A DNA stretch of 64,000 nucleotides from PWQG01 sp050486205 (GTDB lineage: Bacteria; Pseudomonadota; Gammaproteobacteria; Pseudomonadales; Pseudohongiellaceae), in the NCBI GenBank assembly GCA_050486205.1, contig JBJHCW010000005.1:186001-250000 (forward strand), given 5' to 3'. Positions 25,589 through 34,860 of this stretch are shown here, in pieces. The notes beneath the pieces are model-generated. The model did no database searches, had not been told where the DNA came from, and worked only from the letters and a program-made list of their open reading frames with translations. The position numbers were made by a program, and so were the translations under genes. Numbering within the stretch: position 1 is the first letter of the stretch; each line of letters starts with the position of its first letter.

Positions 25589-26974
25589 ATGTTGCGAGTT
25601 TTTGCACTGTTGATTGGGTTGGTGTTAGTGCCCGTTGCGCATGCCAACACGCTTCCCGATTTTGCCCAGCTGGTTGAAGATAACGCGCCAACCATTGTCA
25701 ATATTACAACCCAGCAGAGTGTACCTCTGCGCTCCGGACGCGGTGGTGATCTGGAAGATCTGCTGCGTCAGTTGCGCCCGGAGCTCGCCGAGCCCGAGAG
25801 CCAGGATGACGAGCCCAGAACCCGGCGCCGTGGCGGTGTCGGGTCCGGCTTCATCATCTCCAGTGACGGTTACATCATCACCAATCACCACGTGGTTGCC
25901 ACCGCTGACACCATCACCGTTACCCTGAATGACCGTCGGGAATATCTTGCCCATGTCATAGGCACGGATGAATTGTCGGATATGGCCTTGTTGAAGATTG
26001 ACGCCAATGACCTGAGAGCTGTGCGTTTCGGGGACTCGGAAAACGTCCGTGTGGGCGAGTGGGTGCTGGCCATTGGTTCCCCCTTCGGGCTCGAATTCTC
26101 GGCGGCTGTGGGTATTGTCAGCGCCAAGGCACGCAGCGTGCCGTCGCGGGGCACAGCCAACTACGTGTCCTTCATCCAGACCGATGTTGCCATCAACCAG
26201 GGTAACTCAGGCGGTCCTCTGTTCAATCTGGCCGGGGAGGTCATTGGTATCAATGCCCAGATCCTGAGCAGTACCGGAGGCTCCAACGGCATTTCGTTTG
26301 CCATCCCCAGCAATATGGCGTTGAACGTGGTCGAGCAGCTGCGTGACTCCGGCACCGTCAACCGTGGACTGCTGGGTGTGCTGATCAAGGACGTGGATCA
26401 GGGACTGGCCGTGTCTTTTGGCCTGTCCGCGCCGCGCGGCGCCTTTGTGGACGATGTACAGCCTGATGGACCGGCGGCGGACGCTGGTCTGCGGGCCAAC
26501 GATATCATTCTGCGCATGAATGATCGCGAAATCGAGACTTCGGCACAATTGCCCTATTATGTGGGTCAGGTCCGGCCTGGCAACGAGGTGTTGCTGACAC
26601 TGCTGCGAGATGGTCAGCAGATGCAGATTCCGGTGACTGTCGGCAGTCTGCCGGGAACCGATCTTGCATCTGTGGAAGCGCCGGTCGAGCCACCGCGGGG
26701 CAACACACTGGCATTGGAAGTGGCTGAGCTGCCGGATGGGTCATTGCCGCAGGGTGTTGAGCGCGGCGGCGTTGTGATCGAGGAAACACGCGAAGGTCCG
26801 GGGCGCCGCGCTGGCCTGTCGTCGGGAGACGTCATTGTTGCCCTTAATCACCAATCAGTGGAGAACAAGGATGACTTCGAGCGGATTGCCGGTGAATTGC
26901 CGGATAGCGGTTATGTCCCGGTGCGAATAGTGCGTAATGGTCGCGGCACCACGGTTGCGGTGGAACTGCGCTGA
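25589..26974 (+). CDS. mucD: Periplasmic serine protease/chaperone, DegP/MucD type
   Basis: 461-residue HtrA-family quality-control protease. It has a signal peptide (MLRVFALLIGLVLVPVAHA, cut after residue 19) and a trypsin-like domain with the triad His101 (TNHHVV), Asp131 (ELSDMALL) and Ser207 (NQGNSGGPLF), then two PDZ domains (about 240-335 and 360-455). GGAG precedes the start. Two PDZ domains and a cleavable signal fit DegP/MucD rather than the membrane-anchored DegS/AlgW with one PDZ. Its place right after rseA, with mucB and mucC absent, is unusual. Confidence 0.94.
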   Translation: MLRVFALLIGLVLVPVAHANTLPDFAQLVEDNAPTIVNITTQQSVPLRSGRGGDLEDLLRQLRPELAEPESQDDEPRTRRRGGVGSGFIISSDGYIITNHHVVATADTITVTLNDRREYLAHVIGTDELSDMALLKIDANDLRAVRFGDSENVRVGEWVLAIGSPFGLEFSAAVGIVSAKARSVPSRGTANYVSFIQTDVAINQGNSGGPLFNLAGEVIGINAQILSSTGGSNGISFAIPSNMALNVVEQLRDSGTVNRGLLGVLIKDVDQGLAVSFGLSAPRGAFVDDVQPDGPAADAGLRANDIILRMNDREIETSAQLPYYVGQVRPGNEVLLTLLRDGQQMQIPVTVGSLPGTDLASVEAPVEPPRGNTLALEVAELPDGSLPQGVERGGVVIEETREGPGRRAGLSSGDVIVALNHQSVENKDDFERIAGELPDSGYVPVRIVRNGRGTTVAVELR

Positions 26975-27010
26975 GCCCGCGCGGTGACAGTCTGGAATTT
27001 CACTGACAGT

Positions 27011-27039
27011 GGCTGGCAGATATTGTAGACTTGCCAGCC
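27011..27039. other. Perfect hairpin before lepA
   Basis: GGCTGGCA (27011-27018) and TGCCAGCC (27032-27039) form an eight-base perfect stem with a 13-base loop, 28 bases before the lepA start. No T tract follows. It may be a processing or pausing site between mucD and lepA. Confidence 0.5.
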
Positions 27040-27066
27040 GCCCAATCCGCAAAGTGACTGTGTTAC

Positions 27067-28866
27067 GTGACTGATCTATCCCGAATCCGAAATTTCTCCA
27101 TCATCGCCCATATCGATCATGGTAAATCCACACTTGCCGACCGTTTCATACATTTCTGTGGCGGGCTGACGGACCGTGAAATGGCCGAACAGGTGCTGGA
27201 CACGCTGGACATCGAGCGCGAGCGTGGCATCACTGTCAAGGCCCAAAGTGTCACCCTGTTCTACGATGCCCGCGATGGCGAGCGATACCAGCTCAACTTC
27301 ATTGATACCCCCGGTCATGTTGACTTCAGCTATGAGGTCTCACGCTCCCTCGCCGCCTGTGAAGGGGCGTTGCTGGTTGTGGATGCCGGGCAGGGTGTGG
27401 AAGCGCAGTCCGTGGCCACCTGTTATACGGCCATAGAGCAGGGCCTGGAAGTGATTCCCGTGCTGAACAAGATGGACCTGCCCCAGGCTGATCCGGACAA
27501 GGTGCGCAAGGAGATCGAGGAAATCATCGGTCTGGATGCCACCAATGCTGTTGGCTGCAGCGCCAAGACGGGGGAGGGTGTGCAGGAGGTGCTGGAGGAG
27601 CTCGTGCGCCTGGTTCCGCCACCGGTGGGTGATCGCGAGGCACCGCTGCAGGCACTGATCATCGATTCCTGGTTTGATAACTATCTGGGTGTTGTGTCAC
27701 TTGTCAGGGTCAAGCAGGGCAAGCTCAAGAAGGGCGACAAGATAATTGCCAAAACCATTGGCAAAGCACATGTGGTGGACGAGATTGGTGTATTCAATCC
27801 CAAGCGCCATGTCACCAATGTACTGGAAGCCGGCGAGGTCGGTTTTATTGTGGCCGGCATCAAGGAGATCCAGGGTGCGCCTGTCGGTGACACACTCACT
27901 CATTCAAACACACCAGAGGTTACAGCCTTGCCGGGATTCCGCAGGGTGCAACCACAGGTGTTTGCCGGTCTGTTTCCTGTGTCCGCCGATGACTTTGAAA
28001 GTTTCCGTGATGCCCTGGAAAAACTCAAACTGAACGATGCATCCCTGCATTATGAACCGGAAAGTTCCGATGCATTGGGTTTTGGGTTCCGATGCGGGTT
28101 TCTTGGCATGTTGCACATGGAGATTGTCCAGGAACGACTTGAGCGTGAGTACGATCTTTCCCTCATCACCACGGCACCGACTGTGGTTTATGAAGTGGTG
28201 ATGAACAATGGCGATGTACTCAAGGTAGACAGCCCGTCATCTCTGCCTCCGGTGAACAATATTGCTGAAACCCGCGAACCAATCGTGCTGGCCAGCATGC
28301 TGGTGCCGCAGGAATATCTTGGTAACCTTATCACCTTGTGTGTCAGTCGTCGTGGTGTACAGCGGGACATGCAGTTTATCGGTAATCAGGTGTCACTGAC
28401 CTATGAGTTGCCGATGAATGAAGTGGTGCTGGACTTTTTTGATCGTGTGAAATCGGTCAGCCGGGGTTTTGCATCACTTGATTACCATTTTTTGCGCTTC
28501 CAGGTGGCCAAACTGGTTCGTCTGGACGTAATGATCAATGGTGACCGGGTGGATGCGCTGGCGCTGATTGTGCATCGTGACCAGGCTCAGTTCAAAGGGC
28601 GGGCGCTTGTGGAAAAAATGAAGGAACTGATTCCGCGTCAGATGTTCGACGTGGCTATCCAGGCTGCCATTGGTGGCCAGATCATTGCGCGCCAGACAGT
28701 CAAGGCCTTGCGCAAGAATGTGACCGCAAAATGTTATGGCGGTGATGTGACGCGCAAGAAAAAACTGCTGGAGAAACAGAAAGCCGGCAAGAAGCGGATG
28801 AAACAGGTTGGCAATGTGGAAGTGCCCCAGGAAGCGTTTCTTGCAGTGTTGAAGGTGGATAGCTGA
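27067..28866 (+). CDS. lepA: Elongation factor 4 (LepA)
   Basis: 599-residue translational GTPase, the exact usual size. G1 is AHIDHGKST and G3 is DTPGHVDF; NKMD gives guanine specificity. Domain II, the EF-G-like domains III and V, and the unique C-terminal domain (ending RMKQVGNVEVPQEAFLAVLKV) are all present. The start is GTG at 27067. It overlaps lepB by one base; lepA-lepB pairing is conserved in proteobacteria. Confidence 0.97.
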   Translation: MTDLSRIRNFSIIAHIDHGKSTLADRFIHFCGGLTDREMAEQVLDTLDIERERGITVKAQSVTLFYDARDGERYQLNFIDTPGHVDFSYEVSRSLAACEGALLVVDAGQGVEAQSVATCYTAIEQGLEVIPVLNKMDLPQADPDKVRKEIEEIIGLDATNAVGCSAKTGEGVQEVLEELVRLVPPPVGDREAPLQALIIDSWFDNYLGVVSLVRVKQGKLKKGDKIIAKTIGKAHVVDEIGVFNPKRHVTNVLEAGEVGFIVAGIKEIQGAPVGDTLTHSNTPEVTALPGFRRVQPQVFAGLFPVSADDFESFRDALEKLKLNDASLHYEPESSDALGFGFRCGFLGMLHMEIVQERLEREYDLSLITTAPTVVYEVVMNNGDVLKVDSPSSLPPVNNIAETREPIVLASMLVPQEYLGNLITLCVSRRGVQRDMQFIGNQVSLTYELPMNEVVLDFFDRVKSVSRGFASLDYHFLRFQVAKLVRLDVMINGDRVDALALIVHRDQAQFKGRALVEKMKELIPRQMFDVAIQAAIGGQIIARQTVKALRKNVTAKCYGGDVTRKKKLLEKQKAGKKRMKQVGNVEVPQEAFLAVLKVDS

Positions 28867-29660
28867 TGGATATAGATTTTTCCCTGGTACTGGTGGTTCT
28901 GGTTGCGGCCAGCGGGCTGATCTGGCTGCTCGATGCGTTATTCTTTGCACCGGTTCGTCGGCGGCGCGCTGCAGAAAGTAAAACTCCGCAACCGGCAACA
29001 GAGCCGTTAATCGTGGAGTATTCGCGTTCTTTCTTCCCGGTGCTGTTGATCGTGCTGGTTTTGCGCTCGTTTCTGGTGGAACCGTTTCAGATTCCTTCCG
29101 GTTCCATGATTCCGACTCTGGAGGTTGGAGATTTCATCCTTGTGAACAAGTACACCTATGGTTTGCGGTTGCCTGTGATTGGCACCAAGCTGGTCAGTGT
29201 GAACGAGCCCGAGCGTGGGGAGGTGATTGTGTTCTTCCCGCCTCACGATCATCGTTATTTCATCAAACGTGTAGTGGGTATGCCCGGTGATACCGTCATT
29301 TACGAGAATGGTGAACTGCGTATCAATGGCAACCTGGTTGACCGTGATAACATCGGGAATGTCCGGATCGAAACGGCGGGGGGCGATTTGCCCGGCATCC
29401 TGTATACTGAGCGCCTGGGCAACAGCGAGCATCAGGTACAGGTGGCTACCGGTAATCGTCTTCGTGGTGCCCGGACACAATGGGTGGTACCGCCCGGGCA
29501 CTATTTCATGATGGGCGACAATCGTGACAACAGTGCGGACAGTCGAGTCTGGGGTGCGGTGCCGGAAGAAAACATCGTTGGCAGGGCCTTTGCCGTCTGG
29601 ATGCACAAGGAGCCGGGCTGGAATCTGCCAACATTCAGCCGTAATGGCCGGATTGACTGA
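28866..29660 (+). CDS. lepB: Signal peptidase I
   Basis: 264-residue inner-membrane protease that removes signal peptides of exported proteins. Two N-terminal transmembrane segments (about 4-27 and 57-72) precede the catalytic region. The nucleophile is Ser80 in QIPSGSMIPTL and the general base is Lys134 in YFIKRVVGMPGD; the late box HYFMMGDNRDNSADSR is intact. Its ATG overlaps the lepA stop. Confidence 0.97.
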   Translation: MDIDFSLVLVVLVAASGLIWLLDALFFAPVRRRRAAESKTPQPATEPLIVEYSRSFFPVLLIVLVLRSFLVEPFQIPSGSMIPTLEVGDFILVNKYTYGLRLPVIGTKLVSVNEPERGEVIVFFPPHDHRYFIKRVVGMPGDTVIYENGELRINGNLVDRDNIGNVRIETAGGDLPGILYTERLGNSEHQVQVATGNRLRGARTQWVVPPGHYFMMGDNRDNSADSRVWGAVPEENIVGRAFAVWMHKEPGWNLPTFSRNGRID

Positions 29661-29664
29661 AACC

Positions 29665-30045
29665 ATGCCACGCAAACCACTGGCACCCATTTCTGTCACA
29701 CAGCGCGGTCTGACCCTGGGGTCACTGCTGCTGCTGCTTATTCTGGTGGCACCGGCCGCCGGTTTTGCCATCAAGGTGGTGCCGGTGTATGTTGACCATA
29801 ATCTGATGGTCAGTGTCACGCGCTCACTGATCGAATCCCGGGGCAGCACCTTGACGCAGGGTCAGTTGCGGCAGGAAGTGGCTGACAGTCTGCGCATCAA
29901 CAATGTGCGGCAGATAGATCCCCGTCGGGCCATCACATTGACACACATCTCAGGCCACCCCCAGGCCAGGATCAGATATGAACGCAGGGTCCCGCTGATC
30001 TATAATATCGACGTCATTGTAAATTTTGATGAACTGATCGATTGA
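29665..30045 (+). CDS. DUF4845-type membrane protein between lepB and rnc
   Basis: 126-residue protein with a single N-terminal transmembrane helix (about 18-38, after TQRGLTLGSLLLLLIL) and a small periplasmic domain. Proteins of this kind regularly lie between lepB and rnc in non-enteric gammaproteobacteria. The function is unknown. The ATG at 29665 starts four bases after the lepB stop; the frame extends upstream inside lepB without a reason to use it. Confidence 0.88.
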   Translation: MPRKPLAPISVTQRGLTLGSLLLLLILVAPAAGFAIKVVPVYVDHNLMVSVTRSLIESRGSTLTQGQLRQEVADSLRINNVRQIDPRRAITLTHISGHPQARIRYERRVPLIYNIDVIVNFDELID

Positions 30046-30060
30046 TCGCAGCGAGAGTCA

Positions 30061-30768
30061 ATGTCTGATAGCAAGCTGAACCGGCTCCAGCAGCAGTTGG
30101 GGTATACGTTCTCAAACCCCGCACTGCTGCAACGCGCCCTCACGCATCGCAGTGCCGCGCGCGAGCACAATGAGCGACTGGAATTCCTCGGTGACGCCAT
30201 GCTGGGCTGTGTCATAGCGGCGTTGTTGCATGAGCACCATGCCAGTGCCACTGAAGGAGATCTGAGCCGGATGCGCTCGGCGCTGGTCAACGGGCAGATG
30301 CTGGCGTCCGTTGCCCGGCGCCTGGCGCTGGGTGAACTGTTGCAACTGGGGGCTGGCGAGCGAAAAAGTGGTGGTCGTGAACGTGACTCCATCCTGTCGG
30401 ATGCCATGGAAGCGGTCATTGGTGCGGTGTATCTGGATGGCGGATTTGGCGCCTGTGAGCAACTGGTGCGTCATCTGTTCGAAGGCCGTCTGAAAGAAGT
30501 TTCGTCGCGCGATCCAAAGACCGAACTGCAGGAATTGATGCAGGCACGCGGTCTACCGCTTCCGGTCTATCGTGTGCTGGAGATTTCCGGAGAAGAGCAC
30601 TCCCAGGTTTTCAGAGTAGCCTGTACGGTGTCCGAGCTGGACTCGGCCACCGAGGGTAGTGGCCGCAGTCGTCGGGTGGCCGAACGCAATGCGGCCATAG
30701 GTGCCCTGGCCGCGCTTGGCAGAGATGTACTGCAGCCCCCCGGCCCTTCATCGTCAAGAGGTATCTGA
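30061..30768 (+). CDS. rnc: Ribonuclease III
   Basis: 235-residue double-strand-specific endoribonuclease that processes rRNA precursors and mRNAs. The catalytic signature NERLEFLGDAML is near residues 37-48, with the second acidic cluster in DAMEAVIGAVYLD. The C-terminal double-stranded RNA-binding domain begins near DPKTELQELMQARG. It is directly adjacent to era (no gap), the classical rnc-era-recO operon. Confidence 0.97.
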   Translation: MSDSKLNRLQQQLGYTFSNPALLQRALTHRSAAREHNERLEFLGDAMLGCVIAALLHEHHASATEGDLSRMRSALVNGQMLASVARRLALGELLQLGAGERKSGGRERDSILSDAMEAVIGAVYLDGGFGACEQLVRHLFEGRLKEVSSRDPKTELQELMQARGLPLPVYRVLEISGEEHSQVFRVACTVSELDSATEGSGRSRRVAERNAAIGALAALGRDVLQPPGPSSSRGI

Positions 30769-31659
30769 ATGAGCGTCATTGAGCCGACCCGGTGCGGATT
30801 TGTTGCTATTGTTGGCAGGCCGAATGTGGGCAAGTCGACCCTGCTCAATCACCTCTTGCGGCAGAAGATCAGCATTACCTCAAGAAAGCCGCAAACCACG
30901 CGCCATCGCATACTGGGTATCAAAACCCTGGATCGTTCACAGTACGTGTATGTGGATACGCCTGGTCTGCATAAAGCCGGTAAAAAGGCCATGAATCGCA
31001 TCATGAACAACACGGTCGTGGAAGTGCTGAAGGACGTGGACGTTGTCCTGTTTCTGGTTGAGCGACTTGTCTTCAACGAAGAAGACGCCATGGTGCTTGA
31101 ACACCTGCAGCGACTGAGCGTGCCCGTGATCCTTGTCATCAACAAGTGTGACCTGGTCGCAGACAAGGAGCGTCTGCTGCCCCAGATTCAGAAACTTTCC
31201 GGAAAAATGGACTTCCAGGAAATTGTCCCGGTTTCAGTACTCCAGGGTCATAACATGGAGGCTCTGGAGGAATGTGTATCCCGCTATCTGCCTGAAGGGC
31301 CCTTCCTGTTTCCCGAGGATCAGGTGACTGATCGCAGTTCACGATTCCTGGCTGCCGAACTCATTCGTGAGAAAATCACCCGGCAATTGGGCGACGAATT
31401 ACCTTATGAAGCCATGGTGGAAATTGAGCAGTTTGTGCGCGAAGGTGGCGTTCTGCACATTCATGGTCTGATTCTTGTGGAAAAGGCTGGTCAGAAACAG
31501 ATCATCATTGGTGCGCGTGGTGAGCGCCTCAAGCAGATCGGACAATCTGCTCGCGAGGAGATGGAAACGGCGTTTGATTGCAAGGTGATGCTGAATCTCT
31601 GGGTGAAGGTGAAAAGCGGCTGGGGTGATGATGAGCGCGCCCTGCAGAGCCTGGTCTGA
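30769..31659 (+). CDS. era: GTPase Era
   Basis: 296-residue GTPase that binds the 3' end of 16S rRNA and helps 30S assembly. G1 is GRPNVGKST, the switch region TTRHRILG, G3 DTPGL, and G4 NKCD. The C-terminal KH domain contains the AERLKQIG-like stretch GARGERLKQIGQSARE. Starts right after the rnc stop, with recO 12 bases downstream. Confidence 0.97.
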   Translation: MSVIEPTRCGFVAIVGRPNVGKSTLLNHLLRQKISITSRKPQTTRHRILGIKTLDRSQYVYVDTPGLHKAGKKAMNRIMNNTVVEVLKDVDVVLFLVERLVFNEEDAMVLEHLQRLSVPVILVINKCDLVADKERLLPQIQKLSGKMDFQEIVPVSVLQGHNMEALEECVSRYLPEGPFLFPEDQVTDRSSRFLAAELIREKITRQLGDELPYEAMVEIEQFVREGGVLHIHGLILVEKAGQKQIIIGARGERLKQIGQSAREEMETAFDCKVMLNLWVKVKSGWGDDERALQSLV

Positions 31660-31671
31660 CGGGACGTTGGC

Positions 31672-32412
31672 ATGGCCGGAAAAATCGATCTGCAGCCGGC
31701 CTTTGTTCTGCATACCCGAGGCTTTCGCGACACCAGCCTGTTGGTGGACATCCTGACTCTTGATCATGGCCTGGTTCGGGCAGTGGCGCGCGGTGCCCGG
31801 CGTCCACGGTCGCATCAACGCGCTGTGCTTCAGCCTTTTGTGCCGCTGCTTGTGTCCTGTTCGGGACGCGGTGAGTTGCTTACATTGACAGCGGTTGAAC
31901 AAAGTGCCCCGCCACTGACCCTGTTGCAGGCACGTCTTTTCAGCGGGCTTTATGTCAATGAGCTGCTGGTTCGCCTGCTGCCTCTGCAGGAAAGCTGCCC
32001 GGCAATTTTCCGTCAGTATCGCACCGTGTTGTTACAGCTGCGCGCTGATGACAGTGTGGAACCGGCACTGCGGTTGTTTGAATTGCAACTTCTGCAGGAG
32101 CTGGGATATGGCATTGACCTGCACAACGAGTGGCGTACCGGGACGCCAATCGACCCTGCACAATGGTATCTCTTCCAGGCCGAGCAGGGTTTTGAGCGCC
32201 TGCCGGAACCGGGCCAGCGACGACATGAGTTGCCGGTATTCAGCGGCGCCGACCTGTTGGCCATCGCTGAGCGCCGACTCGATGGTGCGTCCGCCGCGCG
32301 CAGTGCCAAACGACTGCTTCGCATTGCCCTGGCCAGCCATCTGGGTGATAGACCGCTGCGCAGCCGCAGTCTGTTCCGCCGTCGTGAATACAGGGACCCG
32401 GGCAGCGCCTGA
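31672..32412 (+). CDS. recO: DNA repair protein RecO
   Basis: 246-residue recombination mediator that helps RecR load RecA on SSB-coated DNA. The N-terminal OB fold (LQPAFVLHTRGFRDTSLLVD) and the helical part (LFSGLYVNELLVRLL, FELQLLQELGYGID) match the family. The usual downstream pdxJ is not here; a 111-base gap leads to cysM, which marks a rearrangement against the Pseudomonas order. Confidence 0.93.
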   Translation: MAGKIDLQPAFVLHTRGFRDTSLLVDILTLDHGLVRAVARGARRPRSHQRAVLQPFVPLLVSCSGRGELLTLTAVEQSAPPLTLLQARLFSGLYVNELLVRLLPLQESCPAIFRQYRTVLLQLRADDSVEPALRLFELQLLQELGYGIDLHNEWRTGTPIDPAQWYLFQAEQGFERLPEPGQRRHELPVFSGADLLAIAERRLDGASAARSAKRLLRIALASHLGDRPLRSRSLFRRREYRDPGSA

Positions 32413-32523
32413 GTTGGGCTTCGAGTGCGATCGGTGATGTCCGAAACAGTGCTTTTCTGCCTTTCGGGCTGGGCCGGGAAAGGGTAAAATTGCGCCTCGC
32501 CCGACAACCGGAAGTACCTTTGA

Positions 32524-33411
32524 ATGTCATACCCCACCGTAGAATCTCTGATCGGCAATACGCCGTTGGTGCGCCTGCAGCGCCTGCCGGGGGACACCAG
32601 CAATACTGTGTTGGTGAAACTCGAAGGCGACAACCCCGCCGGTTCCGTAAAGGATCGACCTGCCTACAACATGATCCTGCAGGCTGAGCTACGCGGTGAT
32701 ATCCGGCCGGGAGATACCCTTATCGAAGCCACGAGCGGCAATACCGGTATCGCACTGGCGATGGTCAGCGCGGTGAAGGGTTATCGTCTTGTCCTGATCA
32801 TGCCAGACAATATGTCCGAGGAAAGAAAAGCATCCATGTCTGCCTATGGGGCTGAACTTGTTCTGGTCAGTGAGTCCGAGGGTATGGAGGGAGCCAGGGA
32901 TCTGGCGGACACATTTGCGCGGGAAGGTCGCGGCAAGGTGCTGAACCAATTCGCCAATCCGGACAACTGGCGGGCTCACTACGACGGCACTGGCCCGGAA
33001 ATCTGGCGCGATACCAGGGGCAGCGTCACGCATTTTGTCAGTTCTATGGGCACGACGGGCACCATCATGGGTGTGTCGCGTTTTTTGAAGGAAAAAAACC
33101 CCGACGTGCAGATAGTCGGACTGCAGCCACAGGAAGGGTCGCGTATTCCGGGTATCCGTCGATGGCCTGTTGAGTATCTGCCTGCCATATACGATGCCGA
33201 GCGCGTTGATGTCGTGATGGACATCCTGCAGGAAGACGCTGAGCGCACCATGCGTGCACTGGCCCGGGAAGAGGGTATTTTCTGCGGTGTTTCCTCTGGC
33301 GGCTCCGTGTTTGCCGCGCTCGAGCTGAGTCGTCAGTTGACTGACGCAGTGATTGTCGCGATTGTCTGCGATCGTGGCGATCGTTACCTGTCTACCGGTG
33401 TTTTTGCCTGA
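32524..33411 (+). CDS. cysM: Cysteine synthase B
   Basis: 295-residue PLP enzyme making cysteine from O-acetylserine and sulfide or thiosulfate. The PLP lysine lies in NPAGSVKDRPAYNM, the substrate loop is EATSGNTGIALAM, and the phosphate-binding SMGTTGTIMG is present. The short length and the region RRWPVEYLPAIYD are typical of CysM rather than CysK. cysM-rlmD-relA-mazG is the order found in Pseudomonas. Confidence 0.94.
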   Translation: MSYPTVESLIGNTPLVRLQRLPGDTSNTVLVKLEGDNPAGSVKDRPAYNMILQAELRGDIRPGDTLIEATSGNTGIALAMVSAVKGYRLVLIMPDNMSEERKASMSAYGAELVLVSESEGMEGARDLADTFAREGRGKVLNQFANPDNWRAHYDGTGPEIWRDTRGSVTHFVSSMGTTGTIMGVSRFLKEKNPDVQIVGLQPQEGSRIPGIRRWPVEYLPAIYDAERVDVVMDILQEDAERTMRALAREEGIFCGVSSGGSVFAALELSRQLTDAVIVAIVCDRGDRYLSTGVFA

Positions 33412-33434
33412 CCGGGCAACACACCACACACTAC

Positions 33435-34817
33435 ATGAGCCGGACACCCATGGCGCGAAGTAACAAGCAGCGCAGGAAACTGCCGCAGGAACCGCAACGC
33501 ATCGTTATTCATGCACTGAGCCATGAGGGTCGTGGAATCGGCCGGCTGGCGGGTAAGATCGCCTTTGTGGATGGTGCTTTACCAGGGGAAATTGTGGATG
33601 CACAGTTCACCCGTCGTCGCTCGCAATACGATGAGCTGCGCTTGCTGCAGCTGGTACAGGCATCGGAAGACCGCGTCGTACCACCCTGTCCGCATTTCGA
33701 GGTCTGTGGAGGCTGTGTGATGCAGCATCTGGCACCTGAGGCACAACGCCGGCACAAGCAGTCGGTGTTGTTGGAACACCTGCAGCATCAGGCCGGGCTG
33801 TCGGTGGATGACTTTGAGCTGTTGCCCCCCCTGTATGAGCCTGTGGACACCGGGTATCGACGCAAGGCCAGGCTTGCCGTCAGGTATGTCCAGAAAAAGG
33901 GTGGCGCCCTGGTGGGCTTCAGGGAGCGCCATAGCGGATTTATCACCGACATGGACAGTTGCGCGGTTCTCACTCCGGTGGTTTCGGCGTTGTTACCCGC
34001 ACTGCGGGCGCTGTGCAGTGACCTGGAAGCCAGGTTTGACATTCCCCAGTTCGAACTGGCCGTTGGTGAAAGCGCACCGCTCAGCGGCCCTGATCGTGTG
34101 GTGCTTATCGTGCGGCACATGGCACCCCTTACCGGGACTGATCTGGATAAAATGCGTGATTTTGCTGAGCAGCACAGCATCCAGTGGTATCTGCAATCCG
34201 GTGGTCCGCAGACGGTGAAACAGTTCTGGCCTGAAACAGACCAGGATCGGTTGTATTACCACTTGCCGGCTTATGATCTTCGAATGGCCTTCCATCCCAC
34301 AGATTTCACTCAGGTCAATGGTGAAATCAACAAACGCATGATTGACCTTGCCCTGCAGTTTCTGGATTTGTCGCCAGATGATCGTGTGCTGGACCTGTTC
34401 TGTGGTCTGGGTAATTTTACTTTGCCGATCGCGCGACATGCGGGGCAGGTGACCGGTGTGGAAGGCAGCCAGGAGATGGTTGAGCGCGGCGCGGAAAATG
34501 CGCGCGCCAATGGCATTGACAATGTGTCCTTCCATGCCGCTGACCTGAGTGCCGAGCTGAGTGGGCTACACTGGGCGCAGCAGGAATATGACCGGATTCT
34601 GCTGGACCCTCCGCGCTCCGGGGCACTTGAGCTGGTATCCCGGATCGCGGAATTTAATGCAGCAAAAGTAGTCTATATTTCCTGTAACCCGGCTACTTTG
34701 GCCCGCGACGCCGCGGAACTGGTCCGGCAGGGTTATACCTTGCGGAGTGCCGGCATCATGGACATGTTCCCGCATACCGCTCACGTGGAATCCATTGCCG
34801 TATTCGGCCGTAGTTGA
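33435..34817 (+). CDS. rlmD: 23S rRNA (uracil-1939-C5)-methyltransferase
   Basis: 460-residue SAM-dependent methyltransferase of the RumA/RlmD group. The N-terminal TRAM domain (about 22-80) is followed by the Fe-S cysteines in CPHFEVCGGC and the later Cys of DMDSCAV. The SAM-binding motif is VLDLFCGLGNFTLP. The catalytic Cys is in YISCNPATLARD. A second in-frame ATG at 33450 is a possible start; neither has a clear ribosome-binding site. Confidence 0.95.
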   Translation: MSRTPMARSNKQRRKLPQEPQRIVIHALSHEGRGIGRLAGKIAFVDGALPGEIVDAQFTRRRSQYDELRLLQLVQASEDRVVPPCPHFEVCGGCVMQHLAPEAQRRHKQSVLLEHLQHQAGLSVDDFELLPPLYEPVDTGYRRKARLAVRYVQKKGGALVGFRERHSGFITDMDSCAVLTPVVSALLPALRALCSDLEARFDIPQFELAVGESAPLSGPDRVVLIVRHMAPLTGTDLDKMRDFAEQHSIQWYLQSGGPQTVKQFWPETDQDRLYYHLPAYDLRMAFHPTDFTQVNGEINKRMIDLALQFLDLSPDDRVLDLFCGLGNFTLPIARHAGQVTGVEGSQEMVERGAENARANGIDNVSFHAADLSAELSGLHWAQQEYDRILLDPPRSGALELVSRIAEFNAAKVVYISCNPATLARDAAELVRQGYTLRSAGIMDMFPHTAHVESIAVFGRS

Positions 34818-34860
34818 AACCGGAAAATATCATCATTGGACAGAGACAGGCACATAGCTG

